DNA of 55,355 bases from Quisquiliibacterium sp036525975 (GTDB lineage: Bacteria > Pseudomonadota > Gammaproteobacteria > Burkholderiales > Burkholderiaceae_E). Below, piece by piece: positions 44,684 through 53,568 of this stretch. Each line of letters begins with the position of its first letter. Within the stretch, counting starts at the first letter, position 1. The position numbers and the translations under genes are program-made. The notes under the pieces were generated by a model that saw nothing but the letters and a program-made list of their open reading frames with translations, had not been told where the DNA came from and did not search any database. The stretch spans positions 1-55,355 of the forward strand of contig DATCZK010000020.1 in assembly GCA_036525975.1 (NCBI GenBank). The letters are read 5' to 3'.

Positions 44684-47600
44684 TCAACCGGACTCGATCG
44701 CCAGTTCGCGGCGCGCCGGGCCGTGCACCGGCTGCTGCGGCGCGGTACCGCGGAATCTGGCCAGCAACACCGCGGTCTGCGCCTGTGCCGCGTCGATGCT
44801 CTTCAGTTTCACCTGACCGTAGCCGCGAATCGCGTCGGGCACCTGCGCGAGCTTGACGGCCAACTCGTGCTTCTCGGGGGCGAGCGCGCCGATGATCTCG
44901 TCGGTCAGGCGCTCGAACTCGACAACGAGCGATCGCTCGAGTCTTCGCTCGGCCGAGTACCCGAACACATCGAGAGGGCTACCGCGCAATCGCCGCAACC
45001 TCGCCAGCACGTGCAGCAGCGGCGTGATCCATTGGCCGTAGGTGCGCTTCTTCAGCACGCCGGTGTTCGGATCGGGCTTCACCCAGAGCGGCGGGGCGAA
45101 GTGGTAGCGAAGCTTGTAGTCGCCCTCGAACGCGTTGCGCACCTGGGCGCCGAATTCGCCGTTGGTGTAAAGGCGCGCCACCTCGTATTCGTCCTTCACG
45201 GCCAGAAGCTTGAAATAGCTGCGCGCCACCGCGTCGCTCAGGCGCTCGTCGGCGCGCGTCGCAGCGGGCAGCTTCGACTCGGCGTCGCGCACGCGCTGCA
45301 CCAGGCTCGCGTAGCGCCGCGCGTACGCGGCATTCTGGTAGCGGGTGAGGAACTCGACGCGCCGCGCAATACGCTCGTCGAGCGTGGTTGCGCGGGCGCC
45401 CTCGGTGCTATCGGCCACGCCGGTCGCGCGCACCCGCTGCTCGACCTCGGCCGGGTCGTGGATCGCCATCCGGCCCCAGCGAAAAGCGCGCTTGTTCGCG
45501 TCCACCGCCACGCCGTTGATCTCGATCGCGCGCAGGATGGCTTGCTCCGAGAGCGGGACCATGCCGAGCTGGAAGGCGCAGCCGAGAAGCAGCATGTTGG
45601 TGGCCAGCGAATCGCCCGTCAGGGCGGTGGTGATGCGCGAGGCATCCAGGAAGTGCGCGGTCTGCGCCCCGATCGCGTCGCGCAGCCCCTGCTCGATCTC
45701 GTCCCAGGGGGTGTGCAGGTCGCGATTCTTGATGAACGCCACCGTTGCCATGCGGTGCGTGTTGATCACGGCGCGCGTGACGTCGCGCTGCACGCGCGTG
45801 AGGATCGAGTTCTCCGCCGACACGAGAATGTCGCAGCCGATCAGCGCGTTCGCGTCCCCGGCCGCAATGCGCACCGCGTGCAGCGATTCCGGATCGTCGG
45901 CGATGCGCACGTAGGTGGTGACGGCGCCGCCTTTTTGCGCCACCCCGGTCATGTCGAGCACCGACACGCCCTTGCCTTCGAGGTGCGCCGCCATGCCCAG
46001 AAGCGCGCCCACCGTGATGATGCCGGTGCCGCCTGCTCCGGCCACCACGATGCCGTACGGGCGGGTCGATGCGGGCAGGGTCGGCGCCGGCAGCCGCGCG
46101 AAGACCTCGTCGCTCACCGCCTGCGCCTCGAGCCTGCGCGGCTGCCCGCCCAGGACGCTGACGAAGCTCGGGCACAAACCCTTGGCGCAGGAAAAATCCT
46201 TGTTGCACGCAGACTGGTCGATCGCACGCTTGCGACCGAACTCGGTTTCCACCGGTTGCACCGAAACGCAGTTGGACTTGTCGCTGCAGTCGCCGCAACC
46301 TTCGCAGACCTGCGTGTTGATGAACATGCGCCGCTGCGGATCGGGGAAGGCGCCGCGCTTGCGGCGACGCCGCTTCTCGGCAGCGCAGGTCTGGTCGTAG
46401 ATGATGGCGGTGACGCCGCGCTGCTCGCGCAACTCCTTTTGCACGGCGTTCAGCTGGTCGCGGTGGCGCACTTGCACACCCTTGGCGAAGCCCGGATCGC
46501 GATCGTACTTCTCGGGCTGATCGCTCACCACGACCACGCGCTCGACGCCCTCGGCCTCGAGTTGCCGCGTGAGACCGGGCACGCTGAGCGCGTGCGGCAG
46601 CGCCTGTCCGCCGGTTGCCGCGGTGGCGTCGTTGTACAGAACCTTGAAGGTGATGGACGCCCTGGCCGACACCGCCGAGCGGATCGCGAGCAGGCCCGAG
46701 TGATAGTAGGTGCCGTCGCCCATGTTCGCGAAGATGTGCCGCGTGTCGGTAAAGGGCGCATGGCCGATCCAGGCCGCCCCTTCCGCGCCCATGGGCGAGA
46801 AGATCTCGGAGCCCGGGAAGATGTAGGTGGCCATGAAGTGGCAACCCACGCCGGCGATCGCGGTGCTTCCCTCGGGCACCCGGGTCGAGGTGTTGTGCGG
46901 GCAGCCCGAGCAGAAGAACGGCACGCGGCCGGAGTCACCGAGGTAGCCACGCAGCTGCGGCGACAACGAAGTCTTGCGCGCTGCCTCCTCCTTGTCCTTG
47001 AGCCACTGCACGCGACGCTCGATGCCTTCGTGTTGCGTGAACCTCGCGACGCGTTGCGCGATCACCAGCGCGATCTGCTCGGGCGTGAGCTCGCCCGTGG
47101 GCGGAAACAGCCACGCGCCCGACGCGTCGGATTCGTCACGCTTGCCCAGCACACGCGGGCGACGGCTTTCGGGCCAGTGGTAGAGCTGGTTCTTGATCTG
47201 CTCCTCGAGCAGCGGCCGCTTTTCCTCCACCACCAGAAGCTCGTCGAGCCCGGCCGCGAAGTCTTCGATCCCCCTGGGTTCCAGCGGCCAGGTCACGCCG
47301 ACCTTGAAGACCTTGATGCCCAGACGGGCCGCGAGCGCATGGTCGATGCCCAGGTGATCGAGCGCCTGGCGCACGTCGAGGTAGGACTTGCCCGACGTGA
47401 CGATGCCCAGGCGCGCGTTCTCGCTGTCGATAGGCGCCCAGTTGAGCCTGTTGGCGCGCACGTAGGCGAGCACGGCAGGCAGCCTCTGCTCGTGAATGCG
47501 GCGCTCCATCGCGAGCGGCTGGTCCGGCAGCCGCAGGTTCAGCCCGCCGGGCGGCAGTTCGAAGTCTTCGGGCAGTTTCACTTTCACGCGATGCGGGTCG

Positions 47601-48241
47601 ACGCTGACCGAGGCCGACCCCTCGATGGTCTCGTCGAGCGCCTTGAGCGCCACCCACGAGCCCGAGTAGCGCGACATGGCCCACCCGTGGATGCCCAGGT
47701 CGAGGTAGTCCTGCACGCTCGCGGGCGAGAGCACCGGAATCATCGGCGCCATGACCATGTGTTCGCTCTGGGTCGCCACGGTGGACGAGCGCGCCATGTG
47801 GTCGTCGCCGCAGACGAGCAACACGCCGCCCCAGGCCGACGCGCCAGCCGAGTTGCCGTGGTTGAACGCGTCGCCGCAGCGGCCCACGCCCGCCCACTTC
47901 CCGAACCACATGCCGAACACGCCGTCGTATCGCGCGCTGGGGTCGAGCGTGACCTGCTGCGACCCCCAGACCGCGATCGCCGCCAGCTCCTCGTTCTGGC
48001 CGGGCTGGAAGTGGATGTGGTTGCGCTCGAGCAGGGGGCGCGCCTGGGCGAGTGTCTTGTCCATGTTGTTCAGCGGCGAGCCCTGATAGCCCGAGACGAA
48101 GCCCGCCGTGTTCTTGCCCGCCGCCTGGTCGCGCTCTCGCTGCATGACGAGGAGCCGCGTGAGCGCCTGCAAGCCGGTGACGTAGATGCGGCCGCTCGCC
48201 AGCGTGTACTTGTCGTTCAGGTTGACGTCTGCGATTGCCAT
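44684..48241 (-). CDS. indolepyruvate:ferredoxin oxidoreductase, single-chain
   Basis: A 1185-residue fusion of the alpha and beta/gamma parts of IOR-type 2-oxoacid:ferredoxin oxidoreductases, a form common in Betaproteobacteria. N-terminal pyrimidine domain (TGLQALTRLLVMQRERD, GYQGSPLNNMDKTL), TPP domain with IFANMGDGTYYHSG, an iron-sulfur region with NTQVCEGCGDCSDKSNC and SACNKDFSCAKGLCPSF, and the gamma domain with VVAGAGGTGIITVGALLG. It decarboxylates aryl or branched 2-oxoacids to acyl-CoA. It lies between an FAD-linked 2-hydroxyacid dehydrogenase and an amino acid dehydrogenase, both of which can supply 2-oxoacids. A ggagga ribosome site is present. Confidence 0.92.
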   Translation of the reverse strand: MAIADVNLNDKYTLASGRIYVTGLQALTRLLVMQRERDQAAGKNTAGFVSGYQGSPLNNMDKTLAQARPLLERNHIHFQPGQNEELAAIAVWGSQQVTLDPSARYDGVFGMWFGKWAGVGRCGDAFNHGNSAGASAWGGVLLVCGDDHMARSSTVATQSEHMVMAPMIPVLSPASVQDYLDLGIHGWAMSRYSGSWVALKALDETIEGSASVSVDPHRVKVKLPEDFELPPGGLNLRLPDQPLAMERRIHEQRLPAVLAYVRANRLNWAPIDSENARLGIVTSGKSYLDVRQALDHLGIDHALAARLGIKVFKVGVTWPLEPRGIEDFAAGLDELLVVEEKRPLLEEQIKNQLYHWPESRRPRVLGKRDESDASGAWLFPPTGELTPEQIALVIAQRVARFTQHEGIERRVQWLKDKEEAARKTSLSPQLRGYLGDSGRVPFFCSGCPHNTSTRVPEGSTAIAGVGCHFMATYIFPGSEIFSPMGAEGAAWIGHAPFTDTRHIFANMGDGTYYHSGLLAIRSAVSARASITFKVLYNDATAATGGQALPHALSVPGLTRQLEAEGVERVVVVSDQPEKYDRDPGFAKGVQVRHRDQLNAVQKELREQRGVTAIIYDQTCAAEKRRRRKRGAFPDPQRRMFINTQVCEGCGDCSDKSNCVSVQPVETEFGRKRAIDQSACNKDFSCAKGLCPSFVSVLGGQPRRLEAQAVSDEVFARLPAPTLPASTRPYGIVVAGAGGTGIITVGALLGMAAHLEGKGVSVLDMTGVAQKGGAVTTYVRIADDPESLHAVRIAAGDANALIGCDILVSAENSILTRVQRDVTRAVINTHRMATVAFIKNRDLHTPWDEIEQGLRDAIGAQTAHFLDASRITTALTGDSLATNMLLLGCAFQLGMVPLSEQAILRAIEINGVAVDANKRAFRWGRMAIHDPAEVEQRVRATGVADSTEGARATTLDERIARRVEFLTRYQNAAYARRYASLVQRVRDAESKLPAATRADERLSDAVARSYFKLLAVKDEYEVARLYTNGEFGAQVRNAFEGDYKLRYHFAPPLWVKPDPNTGVLKKRTYGQWITPLLHVLARLRRLRGSPLDVFGYSAERRLERSLVVEFERLTDEIIGALAPEKHELAVKLAQVPDAIRGYGQVKLKSIDAAQAQTAVLLARFRGTAPQQPVHGPARRELAIESG

Positions 48242-48280
48242 GCGTGTCCTCCGTCGCGCCGCTCGGCGCTCGACTGCCGG

Positions 48281-49765
48281 TCAGACGACTTTGCCCGGGT
48301 TCATCAGGTTCAACGGGTCGAGCGTGTTCTTGATCGCGCGCATGACGTCGACCGCCTCGCCGAACTCCTCGACCAGAAATTCGCGCTTGCCCAGACCGAT
48401 GCCGTGCTCGCCCGTGCACGTGCCGTCCATTGCGATTGCGCGCCGCACCAGCCGCGCATTCAGATCCCACGCCTCGGCGATTTCCCGCTCGCTGTCCGGA
48501 TCGACCAGGATCATCAGGTGGAAATTGCCGTCACCGACGTGCCCGAACAACGGGATCGGCATGCTCGAGCGCGCGATGTCCTCCGAGGTGGCCGCAATGC
48601 ATTCGGCCAGGCGCGAGATCGGCACACAGACGTCGGTGGCGATCATGCGGCTGCCGGGCTTGAGTTGCAGGCACGCGAAATAGGCGTCGTGCCGCGCCTG
48701 CCACAGGCGCGAACGATCTTCCGGCCGCACCGCCCACTCGAAGTCGAGCCCGCCGTGCGCGCTCGCGATCTGCTGCATCTGCAGCACCTGCTCCTTCGCG
48801 CCTTCCTGGGTGCCGTGGAACTCGAACCAGAGCGTGGGCGACTCGCGCAGGCCGAGCTTGCTGTAGCGATTGATCGCGGTCACGGTGAGCGTGTCGAGCA
48901 GCTCGACCCGCGCGAGCGGAATGCCGCTGCGGATCGCCTCGATCACGCTTTCCACTGCCGACTGAACGCTCGGGAACGCGCACACGGCCGCGGTGATGCC
49001 GTCGAGTTGGGGGTGCAGACGCACCGTGAGCTCGGTGATGACGCCGAGCGTGCCTTCGGCGCCCACGAACAGGTGCGTGAGGTCGTAGCCGGCCGCCGAC
49101 TTGCGCGCGCGCGAGCCGGTGCGAATCACGCGCCCGTCGGCCAGCACCACGGTTGCCCCGAGCACGTTCTCGCGCATCGTGCCGTAGCGCACGGCGTTCG
49201 TGCCCGAAGCGCGCGTGGACGCCATCCCGCCCAGCGAGGCGTCAGCGCCCGGGTCGACCGAAAAGAACAGGCCGGTGTCGTGCAGGTGCGCATTGAGCTG
49301 CTTGCGCGTGACCCCCGCCTGCACGTGCGCGTCCATGTCCTCCACGTTCGTGTGCAGCACCCGGTTCATGCGCGAGAGGTCGATGCACACTCCGCCCTGC
49401 ACGGCCATGACGTGGCCCTCCACGGAGGTGCCGGTGCCGAATGGAATGATCGGCACGCGATGCCTGGCGCAGGCCCTGACGGTGGCGACCACCTCTTCGG
49501 TGCTCTGCGCGAACACGACCGCATCGGGGGGCGTGACCGGATACGACGAGATGTCGGTTCCATGGTGGTCGCGCACGGCCTGCGCCAGGCTCATCCGATC
49601 GCGGTACAGCGCGCGCAACTCGCTCAGCAGACCGTCGGGCAGCGCCTGCGCCACACGCCCGCGCTTGAGCGACTCGAAGTGGGCGACGCCGTCGTGGGTC
49701 GCGGCGGGGGGAGCCTTCGCGCTGGCCTGCGCGTGGCCATGCAATGCACCGTTCGCATCACTCAT
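48281..49765 (-). CDS. FAD-linked oxidase (D-2-hydroxyacid dehydrogenase type)
   Basis: A 494-residue flavoprotein of the GlcD/D-lactate dehydrogenase family. PCMH-type FAD-binding part: VPIIPFGTGTSVEGHVMAV, GADASLGGMASTRASGTNAVRYG, TGSRARKSAAGYDLTHLFVG. C-terminal part: HVGDGNFHLM and GTCTGEHGIGLGKREFL, with the His residues typical of metal-assisted 2-hydroxyacid oxidation. It likely oxidises a D-2-hydroxyacid to the 2-oxoacid used by the next enzyme. The ATG overlaps the stop of the upstream lyase gene (ATGA) and has a ggagg site. Confidence 0.9.
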   Translation of the reverse strand: MSDANGALHGHAQASAKAPPAATHDGVAHFESLKRGRVAQALPDGLLSELRALYRDRMSLAQAVRDHHGTDISSYPVTPPDAVVFAQSTEEVVATVRACARHRVPIIPFGTGTSVEGHVMAVQGGVCIDLSRMNRVLHTNVEDMDAHVQAGVTRKQLNAHLHDTGLFFSVDPGADASLGGMASTRASGTNAVRYGTMRENVLGATVVLADGRVIRTGSRARKSAAGYDLTHLFVGAEGTLGVITELTVRLHPQLDGITAAVCAFPSVQSAVESVIEAIRSGIPLARVELLDTLTVTAINRYSKLGLRESPTLWFEFHGTQEGAKEQVLQMQQIASAHGGLDFEWAVRPEDRSRLWQARHDAYFACLQLKPGSRMIATDVCVPISRLAECIAATSEDIARSSMPIPLFGHVGDGNFHLMILVDPDSEREIAEAWDLNARLVRRAIAMDGTCTGEHGIGLGKREFLVEEFGEAVDVMRAIKNTLDPLNLMNPGKVV

Positions 49766-50670
49766 TTTCTGGCCTCCCGATTCGAAACAAGCTCCGCTGC
49801 CAGACTCGAAGCGCGGTCCTCCCGGGCGAGGTGGCGCGCGAGCCCGACGATGTCGTTGAATTCGGTGAACGTGACCAGCCTTTCGCGCATCGCGCGCGTG
49901 TTCCCGTCGCGTTTGAGGTGAGCGTAGAGCTCCCGCAGAACATGCGCAACAGCGTAAGTGGGCGCGAGTGCGTACAGGGCCGCGGCAAACCCGATGTCCT
50001 GCAGTTGCGCGGCCGTGAGCTCGGGCGACTTGCCGCCTTCGATCACGTTGGCGAGGCGATGCGCTGCCCCGGTTTCGGCGCAGAACCGCCGCAACTGCTC
50101 CTCGTTCTCCAGCGCATCTGCAAAGACCATGTCCGCGCCGGCTTCGCGCGCCAGGCAGGCGCGCTCGATCGCCTCGTCGATACCGTGCGTGGCCACCGAA
50201 TCGGTGCGTGCCACGATCACCAGTGCCTGGTCGACGCGTGCGTCGAGCGCCGCCTGGATCTTTGCGATCCACTCGGCGCGCGCGACCACGCTCTTGCCGG
50301 CAAAGTGACCGCATCTCTTGGGAAACACCTGGTCTTCGAGCAACAGGGCCGCCACGCCCGCGCGTTCGTAGCCGCGCACGGTGCGCACCACGTTTGCGAC
50401 GCCGCCGAAGCCGGTATCGGCGTCCGCCAGCACGGGCAACTCGGTGGCCTCGCACAGGCGCGCGTAGTGATCGAGCATCTCCGAGTAGCTGAGCAGCGAG
50501 ACGTCCGGCGCGCCGAGCAGCGTGGCGCTGGCACTGTAGCCGCCCGAGACCAGCGCTTCGAAGCCTGCCGCCTCGGCCAACCTGGCACCCAGCACGTCGT
50601 GCGTGCCGGGCAGGACCAGAATCTCGGGCCGTGCGAGCAGCTCGCGAAAACGTGTGGCTCTTTCATTCAT
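49762..50670 (-). CDS. isocitrate lyase/PEP mutase-family enzyme
   Basis: A 302-residue TIM-barrel enzyme. Family motifs: PGTHDVLGARLAEAAGFEAL, VLADADTGFGG (metal Asp pair), EDQVFPKRCGHFAGK, in which RCGH is the lyase-type catalytic loop with Cys, and ARTDSVATHGIDEAIERA. The KRCGH loop favours a C-C lyase such as methylisocitrate lyase or a relative, or oxaloacetate decarboxylase, over PEP mutase. It is the first gene of the leftward unit and is divergent from the TetR gene. Its exact substrate is unknown. No clear ribosome site. Confidence 0.87.
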   Translation of the reverse strand: MNERATRFRELLARPEILVLPGTHDVLGARLAEAAGFEALVSGGYSASATLLGAPDVSLLSYSEMLDHYARLCEATELPVLADADTGFGGVANVVRTVRGYERAGVAALLLEDQVFPKRCGHFAGKSVVARAEWIAKIQAALDARVDQALVIVARTDSVATHGIDEAIERACLAREAGADMVFADALENEEQLRRFCAETGAAHRLANVIEGGKSPELTAAQLQDIGFAAALYALAPTYAVAHVLRELYAHLKRDGNTRAMRERLVTFTEFNDIVGLARHLAREDRASSLAAELVSNREARK

Positions 50671-50710
50671 CGCGTGTGCAGCCGGTGCGCGGGCGGCTCC
50701 TTCGACTTCG

Positions 50711-50740
50711 TTGACAGGTCGATCGCAGCAACCCTAATAT
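50711..50740 (+). promoter_or_regulatory. sigma-70 promoter of the TetR/B12-mutase unit
   Basis: TTGACA (50711-50716), an 18-base spacer and TAATAT (50735-50740). Transcription would start near 50747-50748, just at an ATG, so the transcript would be nearly leaderless. The region is clearly AT-richer than the genes around it. Confidence 0.75.
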
Positions 50741-50758
50741 ACCAAACATGCGTTTGTT
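50741..50758. promoter_or_regulatory. probable TetR-family operator
   Basis: CAAAC, ATGC, GTTTG forms a perfect inverted repeat at 50743-50756, and the outer bases extend it imperfectly to 50741-50758. It covers the predicted start point of the tetR transcript directly after the -10 box and lies in the divergent region to the leftward unit. Placement and symmetry are what is expected of a self-regulating TetR site controlling both directions. Confidence 0.6.
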
Positions 50759-50775
50759 TTGTGTCAAAATCTTGC

Positions 50776-51396
50776 ATGCCTGAAGCGATTACCACCCCCT
50801 CCACCGGCGCCCCCGCCGCCATGCGAAGCCGTCCGCCGCGCGTGGACAACCGACTGCCACGAATTCTCGACGCCGCTGCGCGGCTGATTCGCCAGCACGG
50901 CTACCAGGCCGCCACGATGCGCGAGATAGCGGCGGCGGCGGGGATGCTGGCCGGGTCGCTCTACTACCACTTCGCCTCCAAGGAGGAACTGCTGGTGGCC
51001 GTGTATGCCGAAGGCGTGCGGCGCATCAGCGTGCCGGTTGCCGAGGCGCTCGCACTGGGCCTCGAACCCTGGGCCGCGCTGGAAGCGGCGTGCACGGCGC
51101 ACCTCGAGGCGCTGCTGCAGGACAGCGACTACGCGCAGGTCGTGATTCGCGTGCAGCCGGCAGACGTGCCCGAGGCGGCCGATCGGCTGATCGCGTTGCG
51201 AGACGACTACGAGCGGGTGTTCGCCAAGGCGCTGCTCGGCCTGCCGTTGAATCGGCGCACCGACCGGCGCGCGCTCAAGCTCATGGTGATGGGCGCGCTC
51301 AACTGGGCGCAGACCTGGTGGCGGCCGGGAGGCGACTCGCCGCGCGTGATCGCCCGTAAGTTCGTGCAGTTGCTGCGTCACCAGCTCGAACCCTAG
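50776..51396 (+). CDS. TetR-family transcriptional regulator
   Basis: A 206-residue regulator. N-terminal helix-turn-helix: RILDAAARLIRQHGYQAATMRE, IAAAAGMLAGSLYYHFASKEELLVAVY. The C-terminal ligand domain is helical (LMVMGALNWAQTWWRPGG). The ATG has no clear ribosome site; an 11-codon frame starting at the predicted transcript start (50748) ends 3 codons inside this gene, which may couple translation. An ATG at 50821 is an alternative start. It is the first gene of the B12-mutase unit and probably senses an acyl-CoA or acid of the pathway. Confidence 0.88.
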   Translation: MPEAITTPSTGAPAAMRSRPPRVDNRLPRILDAAARLIRQHGYQAATMREIAAAAGMLAGSLYYHFASKEELLVAVYAEGVRRISVPVAEALALGLEPWAALEAACTAHLEALLQDSDYAQVVIRVQPADVPEAADRLIALRDDYERVFAKALLGLPLNRRTDRRALKLMVMGALNWAQTWWRPGGDSPRVIARKFVQLLRHQLEP

Positions 51397-51439
51397 ACAA
51401 CCACCGCGCGCGGCGCGAAGTTTCGCAGGAGCCCCCAAC

Positions 51440-51856
51440 GTGGACATCCGCCCCAAGGTTCTCGTTACCAAGATCGGCCTGGACGGCCACGACCGTGGCA
51501 GCCGCATCGTGGCAGCACACCTGCGCGACGCCGGCATGGAAGTGATCTACACGCCGCCGTGGCAGGAGATCCCAACCGTGGTCAAGCTCGCGCTGGAGGA
51601 AGACGTCGACGTGATCGGCATTTCGTCGCTCGCCACCGACCACCTGATCGTGCCCAAGCTGATGCGCGCGCTCGGCGACGCGGGTCTCGGCGACGTCACC
51701 GTGGTGGTCGGCGGCATCGTGCCCAGCGAGGACGAAGCCGCGCTGCTCGATGCCGGCGTCGCCAGGGTCTTCCACCCCGGGTCGCCGCTTGAAGAGATTT
51801 CAGCCTTCGTGCGCGAGGCGGCCGCCCGCACCCGCGCCGCAAGATCCGCGGCCTGA
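51440..51856 (+). CDS. cobalamin-binding subunit of an acyl-CoA mutase
   Basis: A 138-residue stand-alone B12-binding domain. The base-off/His-on signature DxHxxG is seen as GLDGHDRG (D15, H17, G20; H17 is the cobalt ligand), with the later SSLATDH and VVGGIVPSED completing the cobalamin pocket. Small separate subunits of this size are known from 2-hydroxyisobutyryl-CoA and isobutyryl-CoA mutases. GTG start 43 bases after tetR; the mutase large subunit follows after 26 bases. Confidence 0.93.
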   Translation: MDIRPKVLVTKIGLDGHDRGSRIVAAHLRDAGMEVIYTPPWQEIPTVVKLALEEDVDVIGISSLATDHLIVPKLMRALGDAGLGDVTVVVGGIVPSEDEAALLDAGVARVFHPGSPLEEISAFVREAAARTRAARSAA

Positions 51857-51882
51857 ACCCAACGCCTGTCGAGGTACCGGAC

Positions 51883-53565
51883 ATGAACACTGCAACGTCG
51901 CCCGAAGTCGCTGCCCTCTCCGAGGAAGCCCCGCGCCGCTGGCGCCGCGAATACGCGCAACAGATCGGCTCCGACCGCGAGATCGTCAACCGCTCGGGCA
52001 TCCCGATCCAGCCGCTCTACACCCCCGAGGACACGCACCCGGGGCGCTACCAGTCCGACCTCGGCTACCCGGGCCAGCCGCCCTTCACGCGCGGGATCTA
52101 CCCCACCATGCACCGCGGCCGCACCTGGACGCAGCGCCAGCTGATCGGCCTGGGCACGCCGGCCAACTACAACCAGCGACTGCGCGACATCCTGGGCCAG
52201 GGGGCGACCGCGGTCTCGCTGATCCCGTGCAATTCGATCTTCCGCGGCTACGACATGGACGAGGTGGACGCCGAACTGCTGGGCACATGCGGCGTGGTGG
52301 TCAACTGCGCCGACCACATGGACACCTGCCTGGAGGGCGTCGACCTCGCGCGCACCTCGTGCGCGATGAACGACCCCTCGCCGTTCACGCTGCTCGCATT
52401 CATGCTGTGCACCGCGAAGCGACGCGGCGTGGATTGGCGCTCGATCACCGGCACCTCCAACCAGAGCGACTTCCTCTCGCACTACGTCGCCAACCACATG
52501 TTCTTCCGCATCGCGCTTCCGGGAGCGCGCAAGATCCTCACCGACCACATCGCCTGGTGCCAGCAACACGTGCCGCGCTGGAACCCGCTGTCGGTGGTAG
52601 GACAGCACATGCAGCAGGCGGGCGCGACGCCTGCCGAGGCGATGGCCTTCACGCTGTGCTCGGCCGTGCAATACGCCGAGGACTGCATCGCCGCCGGGCT
52701 CGACGTCGATGACCTGCTGCCGCGCTTCACGTTCTTCTTCGACATCTCGGTGTCGTTGTTCGAGGAAGTGGCCAAGTTTCGCGCCGGCCGTCGCATCTGG
52801 TCGCGCCTGACGCAGGAGCGCCTGGGCGCCAAGGATCCGCGTTCCTGGCGCTTCAAGTTCCACGGCCAGACCTCGGGCGTGGACCTCACCCGCCAGCAAC
52901 CGCTCAACAACGTCGCCCGCGTCACGGTGCAGGCAATGGCGGGCATCTTCGGCGGGTTGCAGTCGCTGCACACCGACGCCTACGACGAAGCGCTGTCGTG
53001 CCCCTCGCAGTTCGGCGCGCGCATCGCGGTCGCAACCCAGAACATCCTGCGCGAGGAAGCGCACCTCACCGACGTGATCGACCCGCTGGGTGGCTCGTAC
53101 TACGTGGAGAAACTCACCGACGACATGGAGGAGAAGATCCTCTCGATCATGGCCGAAGTCGACGCCCGCGGCGGCATGTACAAGGCGGTCGAGACCGGCT
53201 TCGTGCAGCAACGCATCGGCGAGTCGGCGCGCCGCTTCCAGCAACAGATCGACAGCGGCGAGCAGGTAGTCGTGGGGGTGAACGCCTATCAGGTCGACGA
53301 AGACGCCAGCGCGCACCCGACCAACCCGAGACCCGATCCAGCGCTGATGGACGCGCACCGCAGGCAGTTCGAACGGTTCAAGCGCGAGCGCTCCAACGAC
53401 GCCGTGCGCGCGAGCCTGGACGCGCTCGCACGGGCCGCCAACGGCGACGGCGCCAACATCTTCGGCCGCGTGGTCGAAGCCACCGACGTGGGCGCCACGC
53501 ACGGAGAGGTGTGCGGGCTGCTGCGGCGTGAACTCGGCTTCGGGCGTCCGCTGCCGATGGTCTGA
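51883..53565 (+). CDS. B12-dependent acyl-CoA mutase, large subunit, divergent
   Basis: A 560-residue TIM-barrel subunit related to methylmalonyl-CoA mutase. Clear family motifs: FTRGIYPTMHRGRTWTQRQ, FRGYDMDEV, NPLSVVGQHMQQAG, FFEEVAKFRA-like LFEEVAKFRAGRRIW, GGLQSLHTDAYDEA, VIDPLGGSYYVEKLTDDME. Substrate-pocket positions differ from known mutases: L87 where MCM has Tyr89 (Phe in isobutyryl-, Ile in 2-hydroxyisobutyryl-CoA mutase), N204 where MCM has Arg207 (Gln in the others), and Q241 before the conserved H242, where MCM has Tyr243. The SLIPCNSIF segment also replaces the usual VAFDLATHR. The reaction is a B12 carbon-skeleton rearrangement, but the substrate is unknown. Alignment is by eye and numbering from memory. 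Confidence 0.88.
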   Translation: MNTATSPEVAALSEEAPRRWRREYAQQIGSDREIVNRSGIPIQPLYTPEDTHPGRYQSDLGYPGQPPFTRGIYPTMHRGRTWTQRQLIGLGTPANYNQRLRDILGQGATAVSLIPCNSIFRGYDMDEVDAELLGTCGVVVNCADHMDTCLEGVDLARTSCAMNDPSPFTLLAFMLCTAKRRGVDWRSITGTSNQSDFLSHYVANHMFFRIALPGARKILTDHIAWCQQHVPRWNPLSVVGQHMQQAGATPAEAMAFTLCSAVQYAEDCIAAGLDVDDLLPRFTFFFDISVSLFEEVAKFRAGRRIWSRLTQERLGAKDPRSWRFKFHGQTSGVDLTRQQPLNNVARVTVQAMAGIFGGLQSLHTDAYDEALSCPSQFGARIAVATQNILREEAHLTDVIDPLGGSYYVEKLTDDMEEKILSIMAEVDARGGMYKAVETGFVQQRIGESARRFQQQIDSGEQVVVGVNAYQVDEDASAHPTNPRPDPALMDAHRRQFERFKRERSNDAVRASLDALARAANGDGANIFGRVVEATDVGATHGEVCGLLRRELGFGRPLPMV

Positions 53566-53568
53566 AGC

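Noticed and set aside
44291..49921. 1876-codon plus-strand frame opposite the IOR and FAD oxidase genes
   Set aside because: Antisense shadow of well-supported genes; composition typical of the complement of GC-rich coding DNA.
51397..51882. Cobalamin riboswitch in front of the B12 mutase genes
   Set aside because: The gaps are only 43 and 26 bases, and the tetR leader is nearly absent; no room and no B12-box-like sequence.
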